From contig NZ_CANLRP010000001.1 in the NCBI RefSeq assembly GCF_947493425.1, positions 124,001 through 188,000 of the forward strand: DNA of 64,000 nt, in the 5' to 3' direction. The stretch is from an uncultured Microscilla sp. Its GTDB lineage: Bacteria > Bacteroidota > Bacteroidia > Cytophagales > Microscillaceae. Made by a program: the position numbers and the translations under genes. Of this stretch, positions 55,232-64,000 are shown one piece after another. The first letter of the stretch is position 1. Each line of letters begins with the position of its first letter. The notes below the pieces were generated by a model. It saw nothing but the letters and a program-made list of their open reading frames with translations. It was not told where the DNA came from and searched no databases.

Positions 55232-55876
55232 TTAAAAGATACGTGTGTGCGGCAAAAGCTTCTTCCACCTGTTTTTTTCTACCTTGCTTACTTGTGTACC
55301 ACTCAGGTTGAGGGTGTGCAAGTTTTGCAATAGTGTTAGTTCTTCGGGTAAATATTGGATGGGATTGTTGGCAAGAATCAAATACCTGAGTTTAGACAAA
55401 TGTCTTATGCTGGCAGGTAGGCTAGTAATGTGATTATAGCTCAGTGCTAAGGTGTTGAGTTGGGTGAGGTGGCCTATCTCTTCAGGCAGCGTGTGTAGTT
55501 GATTCATTACCAAAGAAAGTTTTGTAAGTTGTTGCCACCGCCCTACAAATCCAGGCAGTTGGGTGAGTTGGTTATCGTCAATTCTCAACACCTTTAACCT
55601 GTTTAGGTAAGCCATTTCAGTCGGTAAACTGGTAATTTGATTGTTAGATAGCACTAGTTCCTGGAGCTTGAATAACTCGCCAATGTGTAAAGGAATGGCT
55701 TCTATTTTCAATGCTGACAAATCAAGTTGTTCGAACTTTTCGAGCGAGCGTAATAGTCCGTACTTAAGAAATCCAAGTATTACCCCACGGTTGAGTTTTT
55801 TTGGGGGTGTAGGTGGTCGGTTAGAACAGTTACCTGAACGTTCTTCTTTATTTTTGTCATCAATTATAATACTCAT
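55232..55876 (-). CDS. short leucine-rich-repeat protein
   Basis: 214 residues. N-terminal 35 residues are charged and Pro-rich ('NRPPTPPKKLNRG'); residues 45-200 hold about seven LRR units of the L-x-x-L-x-L-x-x-N-x-[IL]-x-x-L-P type; the end 'WKKLLPHTRIF' is the same kind of cap as in the two other LRR proteins here. No signal peptide. It lies 185 bases upstream of the pseudokinase gene on the same strand, so the two may be linked, though the gap is wide. Confidence 0.85.
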   Translation of the reverse strand: MSIIIDDKNKEERSGNCSNRPPTPPKKLNRGVILGFLKYGLLRSLEKFEQLDLSALKIEAIPLHIGELFKLQELVLSNNQITSLPTEMAYLNRLKVLRIDDNQLTQLPGFVGRWQQLTKLSLVMNQLHTLPEEIGHLTQLNTLALSYNHITSLPASIRHLSKLRYLILANNPIQYLPEELTLLQNLHTLNLSGTQVSKVEKNRWKKLLPHTRIF

Positions 55877-55989
55877 TCTAATTGCCAGATTTGTAACTTT
55901 AACTATTGCATCGGTTGAATGTTTATTGAAAGCCTGTTTTTAATAAATAATCTACTTGTAAACTAGTGAAAGTCAGTATATAAAGCAAT

Positions 55990-56023
55990 AAAAAACGAAG
56001 TTCTTGGTGGAACTTCGTTTTTT
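55990..56023. terminator. terminator after the FKBP gene
   Basis: AAAAAACGAAGTTC (55990-56003) pairs perfectly over 14 bases with GAACTTCGTTTTTT (56010-56023), loop TTGGTG. Confidence 0.92.
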
Positions 56024-56052
56024 ATTAGACAAGTGTTTGGTTATTTCTCCAG

Positions 56053-57411
56053 TTAATTGGCAGCCACAAGTTCTACCTCAAATACCAATACGGAATTGGG
56101 AGGAATGTCAGCACCTATGCTTCGAGCGCCATACGCCAATGCTGAAGGAATCACAAAAGTAGCTTTATCGCCTACTTTTAATAAAGTGATGCCTTCATCC
56201 CAGCCTCTAATCACTTGTCCTTTGCCCAAAGTAAACTCAATAGGTTCATAAGGACGTTTGGGATTATACTTTCCGCTTTTTTTTGCTACAGCCTTTACAT
56301 TGGTATCAAACACTTTTCCATTGAGTAGCTTACCAGTATAATTGACTTTTACTTTACTACCTGGGGTCGCTTTTTTGCCTTTGCCTGCTTTTCGTATCAC
56401 ATAGTGTAACCCTGAAGCGGTTACTTTTGCATTACCCAACTTCTTTTCTTGTAGGTATTGTTGAATCTTCGCCTTTTCTTTGATTTTGAGTTGTTGGTCA
56501 TCATTTTTACCTTTAATCCCCACCAACTCTACCTCAAATACTAATACCGAATTGGGTGGAATATCTCCCCCAGCACCACGCTCACCGTAACCCAAATAAG
56601 AAGGAACCAGCAAGGTAGCTTTGGCGCCTGGCTTTAGCAAAGCAATGCCTTCATCCCAACCCTTGATTACTCGTCCTCTGCCTATCTGAAATTCAAACGG
56701 CTTATAAGGGCGTCCAGGGTTGTATTTACCGTGTACTTTGGCTTGATCTTCTAGACTTGTGTCAAATACTTTCCCATTGGTAAGCTTACCCGTATAGTTT
56801 ACTTTTACCGTTTCGCCTGGTTTGGGCAGGGCACCCTTGCCTGCCTGGTGTATTACATAGTGTAAACCAGAAGCTGTAGCTTGTACATTCTTTAATTTTT
56901 GCTCAGCAATGTATTTATCCATGATAATCTTTTCACGGGCACGCATTTTTGCCAGTTTTCTTTGTTGAGCCTCTAACATTTCGGTTTGGTTGCGCACTTT
57001 TATTACCTTTATTATATAAGAAATATAGGTACCTTGTTTGGCAAAAGGAGGCATTGGACGTTTGCTGTATTTAGCCACTGTATCTACTGGACTATCTATC
57101 AATGCACTGTCACCCTCGGCAAGCAAAGCAAAAGCCTCAGTAATATCGCCTTTAAACTGGGGAGGCTTAATGGGGAGGTTTTCTACTGGTGTACCTTGAG
57201 TAAAACTATTGGTAAGTACTTTGCCGTCGGGAGTGGTCATTTTGAAATGAAAGCTCATAAAATCCCCCATTTTACATTTACGGGCAGTTTTATTGTGCTT
57301 AAGTAGCGTGTATTTAATGCCACTAGGGAGGGTTTTTTGGGCAGATTGAGCAACTACCGTTGTCAAAGCAACGCTACAAGCCATTACTACCAACCATATT
57401 TTTTTCATCAT
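56053..57411 (-). CDS. exported FKBP-type prolyl isomerase with three FKBP-like domains
   Basis: 452 residues; start at 57411 or the next codon. Signal peptide (1-23, ending VVAQSA). Residues about 25-140 look like a degenerate FKBP fold ('SGIKYTLL', 'GDFMSFHFKMTTPDGKVLTN', 'LLAEGDSALIDSP') without the active-site aromatics. Two canonical FKBP domains follow (about 180-300 and 335-452), each with 'VKVNYTGKL', 'GRVIKGWDEGI' or 'GQVIRGWDEGI', 'GYGERGAGGDIPPNSVLVFEVEL' type endings and the conserved Tyr, Trp and Phe. Periplasmic folding helper or chaperone. The two good domains are near duplicates. Confidence 0.93.
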   Translation of the reverse strand: MMKKIWLVVMACSVALTTVVAQSAQKTLPSGIKYTLLKHNKTARKCKMGDFMSFHFKMTTPDGKVLTNSFTQGTPVENLPIKPPQFKGDITEAFALLAEGDSALIDSPVDTVAKYSKRPMPPFAKQGTYISYIIKVIKVRNQTEMLEAQQRKLAKMRAREKIIMDKYIAEQKLKNVQATASGLHYVIHQAGKGALPKPGETVKVNYTGKLTNGKVFDTSLEDQAKVHGKYNPGRPYKPFEFQIGRGRVIKGWDEGIALLKPGAKATLLVPSYLGYGERGAGGDIPPNSVLVFEVELVGIKGKNDDQQLKIKEKAKIQQYLQEKKLGNAKVTASGLHYVIRKAGKGKKATPGSKVKVNYTGKLLNGKVFDTNVKAVAKKSGKYNPKRPYEPIEFTLGKGQVIRGWDEGITLLKVGDKATFVIPSALAYGARSIGADIPPNSVLVFEVELVAAN

Positions 57412-57516
57412 AAATATAAGATTTAGTTTTTTTCAAAATTCATTCAACAAAACCAAAAAACGTGGTTTTGCCCATTGTGTTGCATGGCACGTTGTAAAAT
57501 GAAGTTATGCAAAAAT

Positions 57517-57555
57517 AAAAAAAGAGACTTCAATCCTACTTGAAATCTCTTTTTA
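57517..57555 (-). terminator. terminator after ald
   Basis: GAGACTTCAA pairs (one mismatch) with TTGAAATCTC, extended by AAAAA/TTTTT flanks; lies 95 bases after the ald stop on the minus strand. Confidence 0.6.
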
Positions 57556-57649
57556 ATCTTAGCAAATAATTCTTAACCATCAGCTGTAAATAATACCTCA
57601 ATAGATATGAATTTAAAAACTGATAACTTCAGACTTGTTGCTTTTAAAA

Positions 57650-58780
57650 CTATACTACTGCTTCACCTTTAAGGTAAGTATCTACTGGTGTATAAGGTAA
57701 GTCAAATGCAGTAGCTACAGGTTGGTATACAATCTCACCCTGAACAATGTTTAGGCCTAGCTTTAGTTCTTTACTGTCCTGACAAGCTTTTTTCCAGCCC
57801 TTGTTGGCAAGTTGAATAGCATAAGGCAAAGTAGCGTTAGTCAGAGCAACAGTAGAAGTGTAAGGTACTGCGCCAGGCATATTGGCTACACAGTAGTGTA
57901 CTACTTCATCAATTACATAAGTAGGATCTTCATGTGTGGTAGGTTTACAGGTTTCAATACATCCACCTTGATCTACTGCCACATCTACTACTACAGTGCC
58001 AGGCTGCATAGTTTTCAGCATGTCTTGAGTGATCAAGTGAGGCGCTTTGGCTCCAGGAATTAATACTGCGCCTACAATCAAGTCAGAGTGTTGGATAGCT
58101 TCGGCAATATTGTACTGGTTAGACATAATAGTTTCTACATTGGCAGGCATAATATCAGCCAACTGGCGTAAACGAGGTAAACTAATATCCATAATAGTTA
58201 CGTTGGCACCCAAGCCAGCCGCCATTTTAGCTGCTTGTGTTCCTACAATACCCCCACCAATAATCAGTACATTGGCAGGTTTTACACCAGGTACACCACC
58301 CAATAAAATACCACGACCACCAGTAGGCTTTTCGAGGTATTTGGCTCCTTCCTGTACTGCCATTCTTCCCGCCACCTCTGACATAGGCACCAAAAGAGGT
58401 AAAGAACGATCAGCTTTCTCAACAGTTTCATAAGCCAAACAAATAGACTTATTGTCAATCATTGCCTTAGTCAAAGCCTCAGAAGAAGCAAAGTGGAAAT
58501 AAGTAAATACCAATTGGTTTTCTTTGATTAGTTTGTACTCAGAAGCAATTGGTTCTTTTACTTTAATAATCATCTCAGCAATATCATAAATTGCCTCAAT
58601 ATTAGGCAAAATCTGAGCACCAGCGTCTTTGTATGCTTCGTCCGAAAAACCACTACCTTCTCCCGCTTGGGTTTGTATATATACTGTATGGTTGTGATTC
58701 AACATTTCGGTTACACCTGCAGGTGTAAGGGCAACTCTACTTTCGTTTTGCTTTATCTCTTTTGGAACACCGATAATCAT
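57650..58780 (-). CDS. ald: alanine dehydrogenase
   Basis: 376 residues, usual length. Interconverts L-alanine and pyruvate plus ammonia with NAD. 'MIIGVPKEIKQNESRVALTP', 'MIIKVKEPIASEY' with Lys, catalytic His in 'LVFTYFHFASSEAL' (near 96), NAD motif 'VLIIGGGIVGTQAAKMAAGL' and 'VVDVAVDQGGCIETCKPTTH' are all present. Monocistronic. Confidence 0.96.
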   Translation of the reverse strand: MIIGVPKEIKQNESRVALTPAGVTEMLNHNHTVYIQTQAGEGSGFSDEAYKDAGAQILPNIEAIYDIAEMIIKVKEPIASEYKLIKENQLVFTYFHFASSEALTKAMIDNKSICLAYETVEKADRSLPLLVPMSEVAGRMAVQEGAKYLEKPTGGRGILLGGVPGVKPANVLIIGGGIVGTQAAKMAAGLGANVTIMDISLPRLRQLADIMPANVETIMSNQYNIAEAIQHSDLIVGAVLIPGAKAPHLITQDMLKTMQPGTVVVDVAVDQGGCIETCKPTTHEDPTYVIDEVVHYCVANMPGAVPYTSTVALTNATLPYAIQLANKGWKKACQDSKELKLGLNIVQGEIVYQPVATAFDLPYTPVDTYLKGEAVV

Positions 58781-59294
58781 TGTTATGCTTTGGTTTAAAT
58801 AAAAAGTGTCAAAAAAACTATGTGAAAAATGGGCAAAAAATAACTTTTCAATTTTGACTTTATGTATTGAAACATCTTTTCTTGTTTATAGCTAAAATTA
58901 CCAATACAACAAGTGCCTTGTATTTAGAGCAAAACATGTAGTGTCAAGCAAGTAACTTATTTTTCAACCATTCCTTAGCAAATTTAATAAAGAAGTGGCT
59001 TAGAAATCACGTTTTCCTACAAAAAAAATATAATTAAACCTATAAATTGTGATATTTGAAAGTGTAGAAAATTAGGCAGTTTGAGTAATTTGAAAAAAAA
59101 AGCATAAGTTTTTTAAAAAAATAATCGTGATTTTATTGGATAATGAAAGGTTTTACAGTGAATTGCTTTAGAATAAAATTTGGCGAAAACAGTTTGTTTT
59201 CTGCAACATTTTTTGAAAAAACACCCCTGTTTTTATCTCCAAAGAGTATAAAAAACAATATATCTATTCAAAAAATCAAAAATAAGACAACAAT
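58781..59294. other. AT-rich divergent gap
   Basis: About 510 bases, very AT-rich, between ald and the small secreted gene. No reading frame, RNA gene or strong hairpin is supported. It presumably holds both promoters. Confidence 0.4.
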
Positions 59295-59690
59295 ATGAAG
59301 CATACCATTATACTAATTGTTATGTTCTTTGCTTTGGGTTTATGCAATATATCCTATGGGCAATCTACTACTACACACATGAAGGTGGTACAGTTTAAGA
59401 AAGGTACACAGGGAGCCTCTTACCAAGACGCCGTTATCAGAGGTGAGCGTATGGTATATGTATTGGGAGCACGTAAAGGACAAACAATGATTGTAAAGGT
59501 TTGGGCAAAGGAAAAGAATGTCGTGTTTCAAATCAGGCATAGGAAAACCAAAAAGTATTTGCCAGATACCGAGCCAGGGAAAGGTGCACGTACCTGGACA
59601 GGTGCTTTGCCTTACAGTGGCAATTACGAAGTTATAGTAGGAGGTACCAGAGGTAATGCTTCTTATAATATCAGCTTTACGATTATGTAA
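59295..59690 (+). CDS. small secreted protein, PPC-like fold
   Basis: 131 residues with a signal peptide (1-22, ending SYGQS). The mature 109 residues resemble a single bacterial pre-peptidase C-terminal (PPC) type beta-sandwich: 'VIRGERMVYVLGARKGQTMI', 'NVVFQIRHRKTKKYLPDTE', 'TWTGALPYSGNYEVIVGG', 'ASYNISFTIM'. Such domains help secretion or bind partners; here the domain stands alone with no catalytic part. Followed by a perfect terminator. Confidence 0.8.
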   Translation: MKHTIILIVMFFALGLCNISYGQSTTTHMKVVQFKKGTQGASYQDAVIRGERMVYVLGARKGQTMIVKVWAKEKNVVFQIRHRKTKKYLPDTEPGKGARTWTGALPYSGNYEVIVGGTRGNASYNISFTIM

Positions 59691-59712
59691 GTGCATTCTA
59701 AAATTTGACTAA

Positions 59713-59758
59713 AAACAATCAAGGGACAATGATCTAACTCATTGTCCCTTGATTGTTT
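59713..59758. terminator. strong bidirectional terminator
   Basis: CAATCAAGGGACAATGA (59716-59732) pairs perfectly over 17 bases with its reverse complement (59739-59755), loop TCTAAC, with A and T flanks; lies between two convergent genes. Confidence 0.93.
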
Positions 59759-59793
59759 GGTAGTATAGGTAATTAAATGCTTTGTGCAATCGC

Positions 59794-60597
59794 TTATCTT
59801 TCCAATAAAAGTGTGGTATCGCCACGACGAAACAAAGTGCGGCTAAAGTTTTCGTACACATCGGCACTCAAAGTAATGATGGTGCGTGGGCTTTTAGCGT
59901 CGTTGGTATATACATAGAACGACTCTTGGATAGGTTCAGCCTTGGTGGGGGTAAACATTAGCTCCAACATTACTCGTCCTCCCGGAGGCACTACGTTTTG
60001 CTTAAGGTTAGCTACTGTACACTTACATTCACTTACCAGTTTTTCTATTTTTAAAGGGGCATTGCCTGTATTTCTTATTTCAAAAGCCTGACGCAGTGTC
60101 AAACGGTTTTCTGTCATACCAAAATGCTTAATCTTGTTACGCATAAACAGTTTGGGAGCTGCTTTTGCTGATCCATTGCTAATATCTTTGTAGGTTTTTT
60201 TCTTACGATTGACCTTACCGCTGATAAACAAAACCACCAATTTGTTGGTTGCATTGCTATTTACAGTGATGCTCTTGTTGAAATTACCTGGACGCCCAGT
60301 GGTGTTATAAGTGGCTTTGATTTTCCCCTTTTTGCCTGGTTGTATAGCTTCTTTAGACCAGTAAGGAGTTGTACAGCCGCAAGAGGCAGTTACCTTAGAA
60401 ATCTTGATGGCTTTGTTCCCTGTATTTACAAATTCAAATTCATAAGACACCATTACCCCTTCGGCAAGTTCACCAAAGTTGTGTTTCTCGGTGTCAAACT
60501 TCATTGTGCCCTGAGCATACGTACTAGCCGTTAAAAAGCAAGTTGAGGTAATCCCCAACAGGCAAATAAGTAAAAAAGAGTCTTTAAAATTTTTCAT
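59794..60597 (-). CDS. exported protein with two DUF1573 domains
   Basis: 267 residues from ATG 60597 (signal peptide 'KDSFLLICLLGITSTCFL', cleavage after a TYAQG site). Two immunoglobulin-like DUF1573 domains: the first with 'KFDTEKHNFGELAEGVMVSY', 'ASCGCTTPYW'; the second with 'RLTLRQAFEIRNTGNAPLKI' and 'SECKCTVANLKQNVVPPGG'. The family is common in Bacteroidota envelopes; function unknown. Confidence 0.88.
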   Translation of the reverse strand: MKNFKDSFLLICLLGITSTCFLTASTYAQGTMKFDTEKHNFGELAEGVMVSYEFEFVNTGNKAIKISKVTASCGCTTPYWSKEAIQPGKKGKIKATYNTTGRPGNFNKSITVNSNATNKLVVLFISGKVNRKKKTYKDISNGSAKAAPKLFMRNKIKHFGMTENRLTLRQAFEIRNTGNAPLKIEKLVSECKCTVANLKQNVVPPGGRVMLELMFTPTKAEPIQESFYVYTNDAKSPRTIITLSADVYENFSRTLFRRGDTTLLLER

Positions 60598-60918
60598 TGT
60601 GCTGTTAAACATTAAACAAGATTTAATAAGCATAGTATTATTTATTATGCTTGGTGTGATTCCTCAATATTAGATTACTCTATCACAAAAATAGCGATTA
60701 TATGACAGAATTGGCTATAATTTCCATACTATCATATTTTCGATGACAAGATTGACAAATTTAATGCTAAAAATAAAAAACCACATTATTTGGTAAATCT
60801 ATTTTTATAAAAAATAAATACTAATAAACTGTTTTGTTTTAGAAATTTTTTGACTACAAATTGTAATAAAAAACGTTTTGCCAAATATTATATGGGTATT
60901 CCTGAAAAGGTAAAGCTA
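60598..60918. other. divergent gap with inverted repeat
   Basis: AAGCATA (60628-60634) and TATGCTT (60646-60652) form a perfect inverted repeat 31 bases before the DUF1573 gene, a possible operator. The rest is AT-rich with nothing else recognised. Confidence 0.35.
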
Positions 60919-60949
60919 TTTGAAAGATGCTTTTTTTTGAGTAGTTTTG
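60919..60949 (+). promoter_or_regulatory. promoter of the fused E1 gene
   Basis: TTTG (60919-60922), 19 bases, TAGTTTTG (60942-60949): complete match. Expected start near 60956 and a 60-base leader. Confidence 0.75.
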
Positions 60950-61015
60950 TAAGACACCTCTCAGGATTGTAAAATACAGTCAAAAAGTTTAACTATTCTA
61001 ATAATTGCATTTCGT

Positions 61016-63424
61016 ATGATTACAAAAGATATATCTGTAGAACAGGAACTTACTAAAGACACTATTCTAAAAGACTACCAGTTAGCATGTGAAAGCCGTG
61101 AAGCCAGTTTGATCGGGCGTAAAGAGGTTTTTATGGGCAAAGCTAAGTTTGGGATTTTTGGTGATGGCAAAGAAGTAGCTCAATTGGCTATGGCTCAGGC
61201 ATTTCGCCCAGGTGATTTTCGTTCAGGGTATTATCGTGATCAAACTTTTATGTTTGCAATTGGAGAGTTAACCATGGAGCAGTATTTTGCCCAGCTATAT
61301 GCACATACCTCAGTAGAAGCTGAACCTGTGTCGGCTGGTCGAATGATGAATGGGCACTTTGGAACCCGTTTGTTGGACGATGAGGGCAAGTGGAAAAACC
61401 AAAGCAATGCTTACAATGCCTCAGCTGACATATCGCCTACTGCTGGGCAAATGCCTCGCATATTGGGCATAGCTTATGCCTCTAAGCTTTATCGGCAAAA
61501 TACTGATTTGCAGGTTTTTACTGATTTTTCTGATCAGGGCAACGAAATATCCTTTGGCACCATAGGCAATGCCTCTACCTCTGAAGGACTATTTTATGAA
61601 ACTATCAATGCTGCCGGAGTATTACAAGTACCTATGCTCATGTCGGTATGGGACGATGAGTATGGCATATCGGTACCCAAAGAGTACCACACAACCAAAG
61701 GCAGCATTTCTAAAGTATTGGCGGGCTTTAAACGTACCAAAAAAGAACAAGGCTATGAGATTTTTACGGTCAAGGGCTGGGATTATGAAGCTTTGTTTGA
61801 AACCTATCAAAAAGCGGCTGAAATATGCCGTACTGAGCATGTACCTGTCTTAGTTCATGTCATAGAGGTAACCCAACCCCAAGGCCACTCTACTTCTGGC
61901 TCGCACGAGCGCTATAAGTCAAAAGACCGTTTAGAATGGGAAAAAGAATTTGATTGCATTAAAAAAATGCGTGAGTGGATTGTCACTCAGGGGTATGCTT
62001 CGAACGATGAGGTAGACACCATAGAAAAAACAGCAAAAACCAATGCTAAAAATGCCCGTAAAACTGCTTGGAATGCCTTTGTAGACTCTATGAAAGGCGA
62101 TCATAACGAGGCTTTGCAACTACTGACTCAGTTGGCTCAAAGTAGCCCAAACTATGCCGATAAATTGAGCGAGATTCAGGATGATTTGCAAAAAACTACC
62201 AATCCAGTGAAAAGAGACGCTATTACGTCAGTAAAAAAAGCATTGAGATTGATTCGTACTGAGCAAAATCCTGCAAAGCATTCACTAATTGCTTGGTTAG
62301 ATAAGGTAATAGAAAAGGGACGTGAAGACTACAGCTCACACCTGTATAGTCAGTCAGACGAGTCAGCATTGAATATACCCGAAATACCTGCTCAGTATAA
62401 CGAAGACAGCAAGTTGGTAGATGGAAGGGAGGTGTTACAAGCTTGTTTTGATGCAGCACTTACCCGTGACCCCAGGGTGTTTGCTTTTGGCGAAGATGTA
62501 GGAAAAATAGGGGACGTAAACCAAGCATTTGCCGGACTACAAGAAAAGCATGGCGAGCTAAGGGTTACTGATACAGGTATTCGCGAAGCAACCATTATAG
62601 GGCAAGGTATTGGAGCCGCTATGCGTGGCTTGCGCCCAATTGCCGAAATACAATATTTAGATTATATCTATTATGCAGTACAAATCTTAGCCGACGATTT
62701 GTCTTGCTTGCAATACCGCACCAAGGGTGGGCAAAAATCCCCTTTGATCATTCGTACCCGTGGCCATCGTTTAGAGGGTATTTGGCATACAGGGTCGCCT
62801 ATGGGTGCTTTGTTGCATAGTTTGCGAGGCATTTATATACTTACCCCACGAGATATGACCCAAGCTGCTGGTTTCTACAATACATTGCTCAAGTCAGATG
62901 ATCCGGCTTTAGTAGTGGAGTGTTTGAATGGCTACCGTCTAAAAGAGAAATTACCAGAGAATATAGGTGATTTTACCGTACCGCTGGGGGTGCCCGAAAC
63001 CTTGACAGAGGGTACAGACATTACTTTGGTTACTTATGGTTCTATGTGTCGTATTGTAATGGATGCCGCTCGTCAGCTCGAAGAAGTAGGCATTAGTTGT
63101 GAAGTGATAGATGTACAGTCACTATTACCATTTGATTTACAACATCGTATTGTAGAATCTATTAAAAAAACCAACCGTGCTTTGTTTATCGACGAAGATG
63201 TACCAGGGGGTGCTTCGGCATTTATGATGCAAAAAGTAGTAGAAGAGCAAAATGCTTATCGTTGGTTAGACTCAGCCCCGGCTACGTTGGCTGCACAAGA
63301 GCACCGGGCTGCTTATGGCAGTGATGGTGACTACTTCTCGAAGCCAAGCATAGAAGATGTATTTGATAAGGTATATGAAATTATGAATGAGGCTGACCCG
63401 ACACAATATCCTGCGATTTACTAA
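61016..63424 (+). CDS. 2-oxoacid dehydrogenase E1, fused alpha and beta subunits
   Basis: 802 residues. Residues about 20-400 are the E1 alpha part ('GDGKEVAQLAMAQAFRPGDF', 'GNASTSEGLFYETINAAGVL', 'VWDDEYGISVP', the last two covering the thiamine diphosphate site, with 'GHSTSGSHERYKSKDRLEWE' as the phosphorylation-loop region). About 466-802 are E1 beta ('DGREVLQACFDAALTRDPRV', 'GEDVGKIGDVNQAFAGLQ', 'DTGIREATIIGQGIGAAM', 'GYRLKEKLP'). Decarboxylates a 2-oxoacid (probably branched-chain or pyruvate) and passes the acyl group to a lipoylated E2. E2 and E3 genes are not next to it. Such fusions are usual in Bacteroidota. Confidence 0.93.
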   Translation: MITKDISVEQELTKDTILKDYQLACESREASLIGRKEVFMGKAKFGIFGDGKEVAQLAMAQAFRPGDFRSGYYRDQTFMFAIGELTMEQYFAQLYAHTSVEAEPVSAGRMMNGHFGTRLLDDEGKWKNQSNAYNASADISPTAGQMPRILGIAYASKLYRQNTDLQVFTDFSDQGNEISFGTIGNASTSEGLFYETINAAGVLQVPMLMSVWDDEYGISVPKEYHTTKGSISKVLAGFKRTKKEQGYEIFTVKGWDYEALFETYQKAAEICRTEHVPVLVHVIEVTQPQGHSTSGSHERYKSKDRLEWEKEFDCIKKMREWIVTQGYASNDEVDTIEKTAKTNAKNARKTAWNAFVDSMKGDHNEALQLLTQLAQSSPNYADKLSEIQDDLQKTTNPVKRDAITSVKKALRLIRTEQNPAKHSLIAWLDKVIEKGREDYSSHLYSQSDESALNIPEIPAQYNEDSKLVDGREVLQACFDAALTRDPRVFAFGEDVGKIGDVNQAFAGLQEKHGELRVTDTGIREATIIGQGIGAAMRGLRPIAEIQYLDYIYYAVQILADDLSCLQYRTKGGQKSPLIIRTRGHRLEGIWHTGSPMGALLHSLRGIYILTPRDMTQAAGFYNTLLKSDDPALVVECLNGYRLKEKLPENIGDFTVPLGVPETLTEGTDITLVTYGSMCRIVMDAARQLEEVGISCEVIDVQSLLPFDLQHRIVESIKKTNRALFIDEDVPGGASAFMMQKVVEEQNAYRWLDSAPATLAAQEHRAAYGSDGDYFSKPSIEDVFDKVYEIMNEADPTQYPAIY

Positions 63425-63448
63425 CCTGCCAGATAAATGATACAATAC

Positions 63449-63485
63449 AAAGCCCATTTACTTGATGAGTAAGTAAATGGGCTTT
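63449..63485. terminator. bidirectional terminator after the E1 gene
   Basis: AAAGCCCATTTACTT (63449-63463) pairs perfectly with AAGTAAATGGGCTTT (63471-63485), then TTTT; shared with the convergent gene. Confidence 0.92.
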
Positions 63486-63496
63486 TTTTGGGCTGG

Positions 63497-63973
63497 TTAT
63501 TTTGCCACATCTTCATAGAATGCCTTGACTGCTCTACGCTCGGCTTTACTGGCTATACGCGTTATAATGGGCGTAAATAGTGCTTTTCCTGCATGTTTTA
63601 CCGCAATTGAACCCCCAAAAATGTTAGATACTACCTTGAGTTTTTTGAGTTGAGCTATTTCAATGCGCACTACTGCTTTCCATTGTTGCTCAAAGTTATG
63701 AAAAAACTCATCCAAGCTCTCCAGAGTAGTACTTTCGTCTGCCAACAGCCCAGCAATCATTTCGCGGGGGGTATGGTCGCCAAAATTAAATGATTCTACC
63801 TTGTCTACACCAGCCAGCGCATTTGCGAAAAATTCCTTCACAGATGATTCGGCCACCGTTTTTTGATCAGGTACTACATACAAATAGGTGTTGGTACCTA
63901 CAAAGCACACTTTTTCGGTGATTTGGTCTGCCACTGGTACAAATACATAGTCCACATTTTCTTGTAAAGCCAT
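63497..63973 (-). CDS. unknown protein
   Basis: 158 residues, complete in the window. Not recognised. No signal peptide; alternating strands at the start ('VDYVFVPVADQ', 'VCFVGTNTYLYVVPDQ') and helices later ('LDEFFHNFEQQWKAVVRIEI', 'ITRIASKAERRAVKAFYED'). Stops 9 bases before the shared terminator. Confidence 0.65.
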   Translation of the reverse strand: MALQENVDYVFVPVADQITEKVCFVGTNTYLYVVPDQKTVAESSVKEFFANALAGVDKVESFNFGDHTPREMIAGLLADESTTLESLDEFFHNFEQQWKAVVRIEIAQLKKLKVVSNIFGGSIAVKHAGKALFTPIITRIASKAERRAVKAFYEDVAK

Positions 63974-64000
63974 TTTGATTGTTAAAGTTTGGTGTTGTTA

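Noticed and set aside
55046-55232. treating the short LRR gene and the pseudokinase gene as a proven operon
   Set aside because: They share strand but are 185 bases apart, with no evidence for or against a promoter between them, so only proximity is noted.

Overview
The window reads as a chromosomal segment of a gliding, AT-rich Bacteroidota bacterium, most like the Cytophagales (Microscilla-type). Supporting signs are promoters of the Bacteroidota form TTG-N19/20-TAnnTTTG, a secreted protease with a type IX secretion (T9SS) C-terminal domain, a fused alpha-beta 2-oxoacid dehydrogenase E1, DUF3810 and DUF1573 proteins, zinc-free S14, S4 and L36, and many leucine-rich-repeat (LRR) proteins. 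The genus is inferred, not proven.

Layout. 1-8.4 kb: cell-envelope and hypothetical genes, two LRR proteins (one with a BRCT-like domain inside), dtd and a lipoprotein. 8.4-12.1 kb: nucleotide-sugar genes on the minus strand (ugd, UDP-glucuronate decarboxylase, galE) that would supply UDP-glucuronate, UDP-xylose and UDP-galactose, with a long imperfect palindrome in the only large gap. 13-25.4 kb: mixed metabolic and regulatory genes (acyl-CoA dehydrogenase, M43 protease, NifU-like plus Mrp Fe-S proteins, ClbS-like protein, a lipoyl-gamma-carbonic anhydrase fusion, M19 dipeptidase divergent from an AraC regulator, a beta-hydroxyacid dehydrogenase, and two related short unknown proteins).

25.8-40.7 kb: one continuous plus-strand S10-spc-alpha ribosomal superoperon running rplC, rplD, rplW, rplB, rpsS, rplV, rpsC, rplP, rpmC, rpsQ, rplN, rplX, rplE, rpsN, rpsH, rplF, rplR, rpsE, rpmD, rplO, secY, map, infA, rpmJ, rpsM, rpsK, rpsD, rpoA, rplQ. 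It starts at rplC, without rpsJ, from a near-perfect promoter with a leader hairpin. A second promoter with its own hairpin sits before rpsH, and rpoA has a full Shine-Dalgarno sequence, which is unusual in this phylum. A strong terminator follows rplQ.

40.7-64 kb: a conserved unknown protein, thyA, a lipoprotein, a TerB-like/ABCG transporter, sbcD without sbcC, DinB-type protein, a TPR histidine kinase, a predicted pseudokinase with an effector-associated-like N-terminus and a globin-like C-terminus, a third LRR protein, a triple-FKBP isomerase, alanine dehydrogenase, DUF1573 protein and the fused E1.

The strongest candidate for something undescribed is the gene at 53469-55046 (effector-associated-like domain, dead kinase, globin-like domain), followed by the lipoyl-carbonic anhydrase fusion at 20272-21132. 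No tRNA, rRNA, CRISPR array, complete insertion sequence or prophage was seen.
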